Positions 31,021-43,891 are shown, numbered from the stretch's first letter. The stretch: 64,000 nt of DNA from Strigamia acuminata (GCA_949358305.1 OX442316.1:10974001-11038000), one strand, 5' to 3'. Program-made: numbers and translations. Notes: generated from the sequence alone by a model not told the origin.

Positions 31021-31270
31021 AGCGTAAAAACGTTCCCAATGGCGAATTTTACATTAAAAACAAATCTCCCACATTCGCCCTTGGAAACAGAAAATATCTT
31101 TCCAATGGCGAATGTGGGAAATAAAACATTCCTGCACTCAAAAAACGTTTCCAATGGCGAATTTAATAAAATTTGCCATTGGAAACGTCAAAATAGGTTT
31201 CTAAAGGCGAATTTCCAAAATTCGCCCTTAGACGATTCGCCGTTGGAACAGGTACCCGGTTATATCAACC

Positions 31271-33490
31271 GTAAGTGATTGTTTTTAGCTGACAATCTTA
31301 GCGTTATTTAGAACAGAAAATCCTCGCTCGTTCTCGCTCTGATTTCACAGAAGAAAAGCAGGATGCATAACATGCACCCCAGTTTCAATCCCACTTGGTA
31401 TTTCACACATGCACGAATATTTACAATCAACAAGTTTTTGATAAATGCGCAATTTTTCGATTTAAAAAATAATAGTAATAAAATTATAATTTTTAATATT
31501 TGTCGGGTCACGAGGAACATGAGTGGCGGTTTTAGACATTTCTTTCATTCACTATGAGTTTGTAAACTGGTAAAAAAGTTGAAATTCTGCAATTATTTTG
31601 AAAAATAAAGGTCACAGGCGCACACACATTTTAAAACATCTGTTTCTAGTGTTTAAATACCTCAAATCGTTAATTTTATAACAAATAAAAGATATTTTTT
31701 GATTTTTGAACTTATTTGACCCATCTGCACTATCTACAGTCAAAAACCTTTTTTTTAACTTTTTTTTTTATGTGGATGAGAGAGATTTTCTAGAGAATTG
31801 AATTCACGTCAATTTGAGAAGGAAGTACGCCTTTTTGCACACTAAAGCTTTTTGCATGAGAGAATATTAAACTGTATAACTTCAATCCTGCAATTTGTAT
31901 TTAAAGTAAAAAGAATAAAAAATAAAATAAAATAAATAAATAATCAATTCTATACGGTTTGAAAGGACATTTTTTGCGGTTAATAATTCAATTAAAATGA
32001 GTAAATCAGCAAGTTTTTCTTTTATATGCTCACTGATTCAATTGACAGGTCAAGAACATTTTCTTTTGCAAGTTTCATTGCCAATTAAAATAAAATTGCA
32101 CTTGAATCGAACAATTTAAACGGAAAATTGCGTTAGATTCAGTTAAGTAACGCTCATAAATTGATTTATGAATGCGCATTTTATTTTTAATTAAAATAAA
32201 AAAAAAATTAATAAAATTTGAGTGCATGTTTAATTATTTCGTACGAAAAGAAATGAAGATAATGATGATGAAACGGTACACAAAGGGGAAAATGCAGCAT
32301 AAAAATTCTAGCGAAGCGATTTCATTGATTTTGCAATTTCTTTCAAGAAGTTGACGACGAGAAGTAAACGATCGCGAGTTCTTACCTTACATTTTCGCGA
32401 ATCGTTACGGTATTGAGTTGGACTGCAAAGAGTTGTAACCACATCGGGTGCTCTGCATGCAAACGGAAGTGTTTGTGGTCAAACAAAACAGCTGGCTCGT
32501 TCGTGCGCATTTTCGAAGGAAGTGCGTCAGTTGCACTCAATTTAATTCTCATTTGCTGCCAAGAGATGGCGATAGAAGCTTGCTGCTACTGAATTTTTGA
32601 GTGAGAACAATGCATTTTTTTTTATTTCCAATCACTCTTCTTGCCGAAGGAAAAAACTAATTGAAGTGCATAGCCATATGATAAAAATAAACGAAGCGGA
32701 TTACACGTCAGAACACAATCAACTTTTTTCATTTTTAATCAACCAAAGTATCTTATTGTTTTAGCAAATTAAATTAGAATAAAGAAAATAATAACAGCAA
32801 ATATAATGGTTTAATATGAATTTTGTTTGCTACTGTTATTAAAGATGGATGAATTAATTTATCAAAACGCTGTGGAGAGGACAATGTACCGTGGAGTTTG
32901 CCTTGAAGAAGATGGTTTATTACATCCCATTGTGAATGTTTTGATTTATTGTAAAGGCGTCGCAGTGTAGGCGCATAATTGACTAGTAATTTTTATTTGT
33001 GCCATTAAAGTGGAAGTAGGCAAGTGGATAAAGCCAAAATGCATCTCATTACTGATATTTACTACCACTAAAAACGTTAGTGCTGGTTTAAAATAAATTA
33101 CACGACTAAAATAAAACCTTTTGGTTAATGCACAGGTGTGAGGTAATTTGTTGTTGTCACAGAGGAAAGAACTTAAGTAAAATCTATGTACCCTTCAACT
33201 AGACACCCTTCGTGTATAAATAAGCACCATTTGCATGCAAAACAAGCGGGTTGCGTGTGAGTTAACCATCTAACGCCTGTCAAATGGCCTCAATCCCCTA
33301 CGTAGTCTACTGTATTTACTACCGTTAACAGCCATAAACAAATTTAACTTTTAGCACTCAATTTTCCAAAAATAAAACAAAATAAACGCAAACCGAAATA
33401 AATCATTCAATACAACAGGATTGAGAGTCGTTATATCAACATATATGTAATTTTAATTCATCAAAAATGACAACAGCTTGTACATCAACA
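31271..33490. other. Intergenic A+T-rich sequence, no gene seen
   Basis: Between the right end of the transposon and the last exon of the first deacetylase gene. It contains A+T-rich runs (31910-31945, 32190-32215) and only short unsupported ORFs. The 3' UTR of the minus-strand deacetylase gene extends into its right end. Confidence 0.5.
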
Positions 33491-35276
33491 TCATTCACCG
33501 TGGATGTTGTACAGCCATGGAAAATGTTCAGGGCATTTCCCACACGTGCGAATAAATCTATCCTGTCTTAAAAACTTGAAAGAGCATACTCGGGGATTAT
33601 TGCAAACCCCCTCGTATGCGTGAGCACGTAATCGTCGGCAATTCCAGGCAGGAAGAGCAGCTATATCACTAAGAGGTGTCGGATGCTTCATCCATTCAAT
33701 CGCCTGCCACGTTGTGACAAAATAGACGTCGTTTAAATCTAAAACCGTGTCGATGAAATCAATGAAACCGGCTTGGTAATGTGGAGTGGAAAACCAGGCG
33801 AAGTGGAAATACAAGCCCAATGGCGCTCTATTTCCATCATAATGCTTTTGGAAATTTTTCATGAACGTTTTTTTCACACCATCGGTCGTTACGGGGTACG
33901 CGCACGAGTCGGCCATGCTACAACCACGTCCATTCGAGCCTGTAAATATAGCTAGAGGAACTTCCCATAAACCAGGATAAGAGAGTTCCGGACACGGTTC
34001 TAAATGACAACGATTACGGATGGCATAATCTAGTGTATATGGCCACACGGAGGGATCAGCAGTGGTCAGAGTGGCGTCGTAAGAGAAATTTGACGCTTGC
34101 AACATGGCAAATTGATTTTCTCCACCCGGTTGCAGAAAGGGTGCTCGCATTCCCCGAATTTCTTCCAAGGGCACTAAGCCTAATTCGTTGATTATTTGTC
34201 GTTGTCCTTCAATCTCGCGCCACCATCGATCGACGGTAAAATTGGCTCCGTTGGAGTGGCTAAAAATAAAAGCTGTTATTGGGAATGTGTCAATCAATTT
34301 TGTTGTTTTATTTTTACCTAATGGAATGCGAGGCAATTTCGTGACCCTTCGAATGCAGTGTTTGCACTTTGCTGTAGTCGGTCCACTCGTGGGAGACGTA
34401 GAAAGTGCTACTAATTGGACAACCGTTTGGGTTTTTTCTTTTCCCGTTGAGTAAGGATCGGTAGAATTCCCAATTGATGTCGTTGACAGAATCGTCAAAA
34501 GTTAGGAGGATCATTTGCGGAACCTGATCCCGTGAAACATTTCCTGGGAATGACAAACGGAAAATTAACGTCAATCAAATTTAGGCGATTAATCGATTTG
34601 TTTAAAAATGGAATAATTTGAGATTAAATTTGAGATACGAGATGTAATTGCGGAGTTATAGAGCTTTTAATTACTTAATGAAACCGAAAGTGACGCAATT
34701 AGGTGATAATGAGTGATAATTAGTGTTTTAAAATGGGAATTACCTGGGACATTTCTGCCATAGCAGAAACAGCTAGGCAATTTACATAGTTTTCTGTTGC
34801 ACGGTTTAGCTTCGTAGTGAGTTGATGTTTTTTTTAAAGCTGGAATCTCGATTCTAAAATGTGAAAAAAAGAAATTAATTTTAAATTTATCACTGACTCG
34901 TATCCTTGATCTGGCCGGCTTTAGAAATTTTACAGTTCCATGTTAATGTTTATAACTTAAATGAGTGCAAATTGAGAATTAATGATATTCATTTTGGCCA
35001 AGGGCTTAGGTTTTTCAGCAAAAACCTCAAACCACAAAACTAAATATTAATACACATATGATAATCTATACGAACACTATTTTTAAGTCCATAAAATTAC
35101 CATTTTTTTTGTTTCTTATTATATTTTTACCTTACACCGTGATTACCGAGAGCAACATCTTCTGTCTTGTTTTTGACACTTCGATTTCGCGTTGTTTTTG
35201 CATTTGGTAGCGATGAAACATTGCAAATCGTTAAAACTAAGATGTATATGCAAAACGGTGGAGATTTCCAATCCAT
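33491..35276 (-). CDS. Secreted chitin/polysaccharide deacetylase, CE4 family
   Basis: Four exons: 35131..35276 (ATG at 35276), 34744..34853, 34318..34543, 33491..34259; 416 residues, all joins in phase. A signal peptide (MDWKSPPFCIYILVLTICNV) is followed by a basic stretch and a Cys-rich lead-in (KLPSCFC). The CE4 core then has motif 1 TFDDSVN (catalytic and metal-binding Asp), motif 2 HSISH (metal-binding His), RGMRAPFLQPGG, and WPYTLDY. C-terminal cysteines (CNNPRVC, CGKCPEHF) are probably disulphide-bonded. Such enzymes remove acetyl groups from chitin in cuticle, trachea or gut lining. No chitin-binding or LDLa domain is visible, as in the short insect deacetylases. It is a tandem paralogue of the next gene upstream, with 410 bp between them. 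Confidence 0.9.
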
Positions 35277-35686
35277 TTTAAAGTGGTTTTTTAGTTTGTG
35301 CTGTTTCTCTTGCCTCGCAGCATCACCTATCAGAAAAATGAGGACGACCTTTACCTATGTGCCGGGAAAATGGTTGTTTTCCGTTGTACGCTTCAGGCCA
35401 CTCATTCATTTCATAAGTCGTGAATACTAATCTTGTATTAATGTTACCAGGTGTTACTGTGAAAGTGGGCAATTAAATGCTGTTTTAAAAAAAAATTAGC
35501 CTAAATTGAAATTAATTTTTAATTTTTTTTATTTATTTATAAATGAAATTATAATAATACATAAATTTATCTTTAGTTACCTAGATATTATTCGAAACAA
35601 TATCCAGTTTAACTCATTAAGAAGACTTTACATTACAAGTAAAGCCCAATTTATAAACGTTTTGAGTATTCTTTTCCGCATTCTAC

Positions 35687-38600
35687 TTAATTTCCAGCTT
35701 TGAGACCGGATACACATGGCTGGCAAGTTTGTGCCGTTTGCTCTTTCCCATTCGCAAGTGTGTACGAACACGTTTGGGCGTTGAGACAAGCCGCGCGATT
35801 CTGATTTTCGCATTTCCAAGGTGCGAATTGTTGAATATGGGCAAGTGGTGTAGGTTGCTTCATCCACTCTATCATCTGCGATACTGTGACCAAATACACA
35901 TCGCCCAATTGCAAAACAGTATCCAAAAAATTCCTAAAAGCTTCCAAATTGTGGCTTTTAGTGAACCACGCGTAGTGATAATACATAGGAAAAGGGGATC
36001 TGTTAGAACGATAATGGTGCTCGAAATTTGACATCAACATGCGGTATGTGTCGTCACTGTTCGCTGGAGTTGCACAAGCATCGGCCATGCTACATCGACC
36101 GCCTTTCAAATCCGTCCACATGACCAAAGGGACTTCCCAAAGCCCCGGATAATGTCCCTTGGGACATGGCGGAATGTTACATTCGTGAGGTATGCCGTAG
36201 TCCAAAGTGTACGGCCAGATAGGCGGATTGGTACGGCGAACTGGTAACGAAGAGTCGTAAGTGAGATTGGCGAGTTGCAACATGGTAAATTGATTGTCGC
36301 CCCCTGGTTGCAGGAAAGGTGCACGCATTCCTTGAATATCATCGGCTTGCACGCCTCCTAAAGTCTTCATGATTTCCTTTTGGCCAAGGATTTCTTCCTC
36401 CCATTTTTTACGACTGTATCTTCTACCATCTCCGTGACTGAGTTAAAATATACAATCAATCAGAAAAGAGTTTAAAAGTGACATTCAAGGCAAAGAGGAT
36501 TTTTTTTTATTTTTTATTTTTTTATTTTTTTATTATTTGGAATTTTCTGATGTATTTTACCTGACGGAATGCGATGCCATTTCGTGGCCTTGAGAGTAGA
36601 GATTTTGGATTGTGCTGTAGTCGGTCCAATCGTGTGACACAAAGAATGTTGTTCTTATAGGACAATTGTTTGGGTTTTTTCTGTTTTTTAACAGGTTGTG
36701 GTAAAATTCGTAATTGACTCCATTGACCGAGTCGTCAAATGTGAGCAGTATCATTTGTGGTACTTCCGACACTTTAATATTACCTGAAAAAAATTGTTAG
36801 TATTATTTTTTATTTTTTATTTTTTATTTTTATATCAGAGAATAAATTGAATTTTTTTTGTGAAGAAATAGTCCTCCTAACTAATTTCACACCTATCATG
36901 CTCTGGATAACTTACATCTTTTGGTCACAACCAATGGACCCATTCTGGTCATCAAGTTGACCTCAACTTACCTGGAATGAACGCATTTGTACCACAGAAG
37001 CAATTGGGCAATTGACAGTTACTCCAGTCACATGTGTACGCATCGATATTAGTAGGTTGTCTGTAATAAATCAGAGATATTTCATATTACAGCTTTAGTC
37101 TGCAAAACGAATCGATAACAATCTACTATAAAAGTTTACGAGGAAGGAAATTGGAAAAAAATTAATTACTTAAAAAAATTTCAAACATCGGTGAGCATTA
37201 GGCAAAAACATCTCTAATTAAACGCTTCATAAACTCGAGTTTTGGTCATGCTTAATTGTTTTAGAGCAAAGATTGTGAACCGCTTGAAAATAGGCAAACT
37301 TTATGCGAGTGGGAATTCGCACAATACGTCGAGCAAGGTGCGCATTTTTCGTGAGATTGAGTAATGAGTTTTGCGAAGTACGTTAAAGTGAAAATGAAAA
37401 AAAATATAGAAATTAGAGCGCAGCAATTAAAAATAATGTTACTCCTGCTTTAAAAAAAAAAGAAAAAGCGTAATTTATGGTTTACCGTGTTTTGATGACC
37501 TTATAAATCTTTTCACTTTGCGGCTTGGTTACAACCAAATGGGCTGGCGTGAGTCTTCCATTGGAATCCATTAGTGCGTAATAGCCGTCATCCTAAACAG
37601 AAATTTCCTTCATTAATACACAGTAGTTTAATACAAATTACAAACGCTGTAATCACCTCTAAATGATTAAATCTTGTTAATTTTGGATTAGCAACATAAC
37701 TTCCTTTATGTCTTCCCATGCTCGGCACTAACAGCTGCTTAGTGCCTTGGTACCTATTACTCGAGTTTCCAAGCAAAATCGGATGCTGAATTACTCTTGG
37801 GTCTGTATACAGCTGGTAAGGGCGCATCTGGTTTCCAGCAGGTACCACTTGTTGATAAATTATAGTCGGTTTCGAAATATCTTTGGATTGGTCCAGTTGA
37901 CTTAACCATTTCATTTTTCGTGGGTGATTTGCGTATTGAGGTTCAGCGGTTTGTAAAAGCTTTGGAGTTCTGCTAGTAGAAGAGAAATTCATTGCCGGTT
38001 GTTCATACGCGATGATCAAGTTGTTGTGCTTTGTTGATGGCCCGATCCAATTACCATTAGCAATATAATATTGTTGACCATCTGCAGTTTGTACTAATTG
38101 CATCGGATTTTTTCTGTGTCTTTTATGGTACTGAAGTGGACGATTTTGGTATCTACCGCCCTTAACGTAATACAAGGGTTTAGAATCTGAATATTTCTTA
38201 TGCGATTTGTTTTTCGGCTTTACCCTTTCGAGATAAATTGTGACCGGTCTTCGCTTATCGGCTGTCTCAACGATTTCATAATCTGGATAATCAATGGTTT
38301 CGACTTTGATGGGTCTTTGTCTGTATTGCGTCTTCTTATTCTTCGTTTTCTTGTATTTCGGCGCGGGCGCTGGTTCCGGCTCGTCGTATTCTTCGTCCGA
38401 ATATTCGTCGTCGTCGTTAACGTATTCAACCGAAGGACGAACTTTAATCGCACGGGAATCTTCATTATCATCGTCGTAGTCTTCTTCCTCCGATGATTCA
38501 ACACTTTCGACTGAACTTTCGGCTGGTAAAACCGCTTTGTTTACAACCGGTATGGAAGTAGTGAAAGGAATCTGAGTTGGTTTCGATTTTTCCGTCTGTA

Positions 38601-39723
38601 CAATGTCCGCAGATAAACTCAATTCAGATGGATGCGTGGGCAGAGCGGGAAGTGTTGATGTGGGCAGATGAGCCATTAGATAAGCAATAGGATGGTCTAA
38701 ATAAGTCTGCTTTTTGTACGATGCTTCAGCTAGGGTCACTGAGGCTGTGGGCGCGGAAGTAACCCTGGGTGTAACTGCTTCCCTGTACGGAACCTGAGTT
38801 GAAGCGGTCAATTGAGTATGAAGAAAAGAATGCGTGCTAAGTGCTTGGACTGTCAAGGGCGTCGTAGTTTGCACCGCCTGATAAGCGGCCGAAGGAGCTG
38901 TGGGAGCTGACGGAGGTGTAAATTGGCTTTGTACGAACTGCTTGTAATTTATGGGCATGTCATCAAATGCTTCATCCGAAGATGATTCATCGGATTCGGA
39001 GGAATAGTCATTATGACGAAGCGCCTTTTTGGGAATGTAGTACAAAACCGGTCGTTTTCTCTTGGATGATATATGAGAGGGCTGAACTTCGAGCGCCATT
39101 TGTTGGTCCACCTTTTTATTTGAAGGCGAATGAAGTAGGTCTAAGCTTGATTGATTTTTTGGAGCAAAACTCGCTGTTGAATAGTTTGAAGACCAAGTTC
39201 TATATCGAACAGTTCTACTCACTTGTGGTTGTTTCAGTGGAGTTGCTGCAAGTGGTGGGTCCAGCATAATCACTGCGGATGGAGTTTGACTTGTCACCAG
39301 AGCCGTTACAGTTACAGGGGCACTTGCAGATTCAGCTAGATTTTTGCTCTTATTAAACGTAACTTTGTGTGGATAGTTTCGGAGTGTCAGTGTTGCTTTT
39401 GATGAGTTTGGAGCTTTGTAAGACACTTGCCATTGCTTACTTCCTGCTTGTTTTTCTTGATTTCTTCTTTTCATTTCCATCGATTCTGCTGAAATTTCTT
39501 CGCCGCCGCTGAACGGATCGTGAGGCATCACTTGAACAGTTTCTTCTGACTCCTCAGCGCGCGACTCTCGTTTGTTGTAGACGGGACTCGGTTGAGTCGC
39601 TCGTAAATGGGTATCTGCAAACCAAATTTGGCTTTTCGTGTTAGTGGCAGTCACATTGCAATGTACGAAGGCGAACGTTTCGGTTGACAACAGCAGGTAG
39701 AAACCAATGAAGAGACGATTCAT
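35687..39723 (-). CDS. Chitin deacetylase-type protein with a very long low-complexity N-terminal region
   Basis: Five exons: 37657..39723 (ATG at 39723), 37486..37592, 36972..37060, 36561..36783, 35687..36437; 1078 residues. I chose this ATG because it gives a signal peptide (MNRLFIGFYLLLSTETFAF) and the frame upstream has no ATG. Residues about 25-690 are Ser/Thr/Pro-rich and disordered, with acidic clusters (SSESDESSSDEAFDD, EEDYDDDNED) and basic tracts (KYKKTKNKKTQYRQRP). After DDGYYALMDSNGRL comes the deacetylase: CDWSNC, LPNCFC, TFDDSVN, HSVSH, RGMRAPFLQPGG, WPYTLDY. All CE4 metal and catalytic motifs are present. The first exon alone is 689 codons. It is a tandem paralogue of the neighbour at 33491-35276, which lacks the extension. 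Its substrate is presumably chitin in an extracellular matrix; the role of the extension is unknown. Confidence 0.88.
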
Positions 39724-42548
39724 GTCTTTCCAGCCAGTAGACAAAGTCAATGTGATGTGAATTAGAAGCAGGTTCCGTTTACTTCTACTAATCGAGGCAA
39801 TGCAAGACGTGAGAAAAAGAGGAAAAAAATCTGCCTGACAAGTGCAGTGAAGCGCGGCAGAGGAGTCAAACTGGAGTAAAAAGTTGCAACTGAGGTCAAG
39901 TTATGATAATAAAAACAATAACTGAGCTAATGTGTTCGTGGTTCATTGATTTCGCATTTGAGGTTTCTGTAATAAAAAGAAAAAAAAGAAAAAAAATTAA
40001 CTAAGTTATATTTAATAAATTTAATTTAAAAAAGAATAAAATTTTGACTGTAAAAATTCTACGTGCGTGACAGATGCAGGCTGATGAGTAAATCGTCCGA
40101 TCCTTGATTGAACACTAGAACAAAATCAGACTCGATTGCAATTAGCTGAAACAAGAAAATGGTGCTACCGGCAACTGTTCTGCAATGATAGATTTTTAAT
40201 CATTTGAGTTGGGACAAAACGAAAGTGCAACAACCTCACATCACATTTAATTGTTGGGGACACAAGTGTTTTTGTTGAAAACTTAAAGAAAAAGACAAAA
40301 ACGTGTCATTATAAATTTTTTTGGTTTTATTTTGTTTTGTTTTCGTTGTTGGTTGTAACCTGATTACATAAGAAAGTTATGTACGTTAAAAACTAAAATC
40401 TTTTAAATTTTTCTTTATTACTAATTTTAAATTTCCTTTCAGGGATATTTCTGCAGCCAATGAAAGAATACTTCAAAGCGATCATTTCTAGATTATTGAA
40501 TTACACTGCAATCAGCTGTTAAGGCCAGTGCCTCAATGTGACATTAGCCTAGTTCTTCTGATGTGAGTGCAACTGGTAAACATCTGGTAATTATAAAAAA
40601 AACGAAGCAAACAATGATGAACCGTTACTTCGACTTGGGACCAGTCTAATCCTTTCAACCACATCAGCTTGCTTGAGAAGTGTCAAATCTATGTCATTGG
40701 CTATTCATGGAGATCCAAATCGTTAGTAATTTATAAATATCAAAGTTCCGTATTCGAGGCTATTTTGAATTTTTTAAACTTAGCTTGAGAACATTTTATT
40801 TAAAAAAAATAAGAAAACAAAGGAGCAAAATCAAAACAGGTTTTGAAGCAAATAAACAATTTATGTAATGTATAATTTATAAATAGGAAATTGGAATAGA
40901 TTAAAGTGACAGATGGATTCTGCATCAATTCCGGTGTTGAATTCTAAATTACTTAATCTTTCTCAAACGTCTTAACGAGCATGGGTTGAACAGTTGTGGC
41001 TTCTTTTATTTTCATATCAGACAGTCTGGTTTGGAAATGTTTGATTGGATGCGCAGCTTGTGTTTTGGTTCATCTACTAGTACTACTAGACAGTTTACTG
41101 CATTTGAGCCAGGGATCGATCAAGCGTAAAAAAACTGGAGTGTTGTTGATGTTTTTTCGTGATGAATCGGAAATTGCACAGCCAAGTGCAATTGAGTTGA
41201 GTGAAGTGCAAATCAAAATGGAGTAAAGCTTTGTTGAAGCCTTCAAAACGACCTCGTCTGGAGATGTAACAACAAAGTCGGATTGTGTTATTAAAATTTG
41301 ACAACTGGGGATTAGGATCGTGAGACATATACCTGTGAAAGTTTCTGGAGATTTCAAAGAGATGATAATATGGCCGAAGTGTAGACTACAGTAGTTGAAA
41401 ATGTTAACATACAGTATTAGAAAAAGAACTTTATTTACACGTTCAAAATATGCTAATTGCAAATTTGATAAGAGTACTTCAGTTTGTGACAGAAACACTG
41501 CCCGATACAGAACGAGAGGGGTTTAAATGGTTTAAAAACGAATACATCTTTTTCTTATTGTCAGCAGCAAAAAGGTGCAATAAAAAAGAGGTATGGTCAA
41601 AATAAATCTCTTAATTGATTACCGGTATTTAATTAATTTTTAAGATTACAAATGGTTTAGTTGATGTTTCGAGAATGTGTTTATATTTGTAATGAAGATG
41701 ATTTACATAGTTACAAACACGAGTTATGATTGCTTAAATACTGATTGAAAGTTTCTACATCAATAGTTATATCGATCTTCAGTAAGTACAACGCCCACAA
41801 TCCAATTGCTGTCAAAAGCAATGCCCATGTTGCATAATACATTGATGCACAATTATGGATGAAACACTTGAGTCTAGTGGAGAAGGTCAGACGTGATGTG
41901 AAAAATTCAGAAAACATGAGTAATTCATTCCAATTATCTACAATTTATTTTAAAATCTCCATTTAAATTTTTGTACGAAGGAGCGGCCAATTCCTTTTGA
42001 ACATAAGTAGTTTGCTACAATCATTTCCTCCTTTAACAAATGTACTTACAGATATTCATTGCTATTTTTTATTGAACAGAATATCTCCACCGACAAAACT
42101 GTCTCCGACAAGAGGGCATTGACCGGTTAGCAAACTGCGGTGTAATTAGGAGTATTCGGTCCGAAACATTTAGTAATTAATTATCAATGCTGTTAATTGT
42201 GAATTCAGACTTGATGCAGAAAAATTGATTTTGTTTTTATTTGATAGAGTCGATGAAAGGATCAACTAGACTTTACAGTTGGAAGCATTACTGCTGATCG
42301 AGGTGTGTTTTTGCAATTTCCGGTTCCTGTTGTGACTGCAAAAATGTCTAATGTGAGTCAAATTATTTTTACTGCTAAATATTCTTTATTGTGTCGGAAT
42401 TATTTACATATCTAGTTTTTTAATTTCTATTTCCACTTCGGTTATTATTTGCATTGAGATGGATGGTATTCAGAAATGGAAAAAAATTATAAATTTAAAA
42501 CAAAATAAAATTGATTTTTCTTTCTAAATTAAAATTTATATATATATT
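39724..42548. other. Intergenic sequence; one doubtful small membrane ORF
   Basis: The deacetylase 5' region lies at the left. No recognised gene. The only ORF of interest is the one listed at 41711-41917. Confidence 0.4.
41711..41917 (-). CDS. Small single-TM ORF or orphan terminal exon, unrecognised
   Basis: 68 codons ending NHNSCL, with one clear membrane segment (ATWALLLTAIGLWALYLL). A good splice acceptor ends just upstream at about 41941 (AATTGTAG), and the frame is open from it with phase 1. It could therefore be an alternative last exon for the phase-1 donor of the rolling-stone-like gene upstream, or a separate small gene. No similarity to a named family was recognised. Confidence 0.25.
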   Translation of the reverse strand: MFSEFFTSRLTFSTRLKCFIHNCASMYYATWALLLTAIGLWALYLLKIDITIDVETFNQYLSNHNSCL

Positions 42549-43616
42549 TTAAATTTCGATTTGCTCTGATCTCCTCATCGGATAATTTGTCCTCGCTGAG
42601 TTTGTTCCCGTTGAAATATGGTCTAGCAATCTAGTCAGTAACACTAAAATAATTTGGACTACAATTAAGAGACCGATGCAAGCTAATATCGCATAAGTAG
42701 TTTGTTCTGGCTTATCCCAGTTAGTGATGGGGTAAATCGCTTTGCCACCATGAGGGTTTAATCCCCCAAGCGCCCAATAAATAGCATTGAAAGATATATA
42801 GGCAATGCCGAATGTTGCTGGTTGGTAGATGTGAACCATACGGATTGGAACAGCTACCACACAGAAATCAATAAGGAGAAGCACAGAATTGATCGCGTGA
42901 AGTTGAATGTTTCCCGTACTTTCAAGCATGTCCTTGGACATTACTTTAAAAACAATAAGATTTTAGTTCATAAATCCATTAAATTCTATCGCACAGCCGG
43001 GAATTTACCTGGGTAAAGTGCAGCCCAAAAAATTATGGTGATGCATATTCCAATTGGTGTGGCAACATTGGTTAAGAGCCAGGCGAATTGTACTGACCAT
43101 GGCAGCCCTGCGTGAGATTCAATGTTTATCTCAGAAGGAATGAAATAAATCGTAATGTCATTACCTTCAACTGGTGGTCGTTGAATTAATCCGGTGGTTT
43201 CAGTATCTAAAATTAGAATACAGTATTAGTATTTTAACAAATTAAATTTTAATGAGCATACCTTCTTCATCTTTTTTCACCCAGTGAAAATATCTCGAAG
43301 TAACGATGCCTCTTACGAGAAAATTAAGAGTTAGAATAACGTAACCCCATATAGTTAGATATATAAAAGAAAATTTTGACGCAAATGTAAGGCCGTATAT
43401 CAAAAACATGAGTGTGTAAATCATTAACAAATATCGATACATCAGATAAATCGTAGGGTGGATTACTTGCCACTAAAAAGATAAAGATTATTTAACAGTA
43501 TTGTACTCTCTAACTGTACAAAATAAAATACATACACGACATTGAACTAATTTTTTAGGTTCTTCATGATCTAAAAGAAAGTCTTTACACCGGGGCATTG
43601 AACACTTAAAACTCAT
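42549..43616 (-). CDS. Rolling-stone-like multi-pass membrane protein
   Basis: Four exons: 43536..43616 (ATG at 43616), 43262..43472, 43009..43206, 42549..42943; 294 residues, joins in phase. Family hallmarks are LPWSVQFAWLLTNVATPIG followed by IIFWAALYPG, HAINSVLLLIDFCV, RMVHIYQPATFG and YPITNWDKP; these match the order in Drosophila rolling stone and its relatives. About six or seven membrane segments are visible. Rolling stone acts in myoblast fusion in flies; members of the wider family are mostly uncharacterised, so function in this case is open. It sits 276 bp downstream of the furin-repeat gene on the same strand. Confidence 0.8.
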
Positions 43617-43891
43617 TTTGAACCTGAGTATGTCTAGGTACAAATTCTTTTGAGTAAATATGTTTTTTATCTGTTACAATCAAATGTCAAGTCAGGTGAT
43701 AAAACTCATCAGATAAAAGAATATACTAGTATAAAATAAAAAAAAATGGTAACAATACCAAATTGAGTATCAAAAAATATTTATCATTTATTGCTCATAA
43801 CAGCGTGAGTGAATAATTTTTTCATAAAACTAAATCCTAAATGTTTCTAATATATAAAATACAGTTGCGGTATATAACGTTTCGTTTTAAA

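Larger units (their letters stand above)
9263..31270 (+). mobile_element. Giant Mutator-like (MULE) DNA transposon, about 22 kb, with long composite terminal inverted repeats
   Basis: The block is bounded by 9263-10945 and its near-identical reverse complement 29602-31270. Matching landmarks run in mirror order: an outer end with GGTTATAT/GTTCCAACGGCGAATCGT, a 54-bp tandem array, about 250 bp of unique sequence, a 35-bp tandem array, and an inner edge with GGTTCTCAGGTCTT. Inside is one intact MULE transposase gene (26356..28215). The unique part of the two arms differs by only a few bases by eye, which suggests recent insertion or homogenisation. The left terminus (9263) and right terminus (31270) are the last positions where the arms still resemble each other. 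I could not find the expected 8-11 bp target-site duplication, so the true ends are uncertain. A Gypsy element, a hAT MITE and other repeats are nested within. Seen directly: the inverted repeat and the transposase. Inferred: that they form one element. Confidence 0.7.
29602..31270 (-). repeat. Right terminal inverted repeat of the giant MULE
   Basis: Reverse complement of the left arm: inner edge at 29602, 35-bp array (29638-29925), unique part (29926-30195), 54-bp array (30199-31020), then an irregular outer zone with CCAATGGCGAAT motifs at 31034-31175 and the outer end near 31270. The outer zone is the part least like its partner. Confidence 0.85.

Noticed and set aside
9230-31295. Target-site duplication for the giant element
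   Set aside because: Compared sequence just outside 9263 and 31270; no 8-11 bp match found. The ends may be decayed or my boundaries may be off by some bases.
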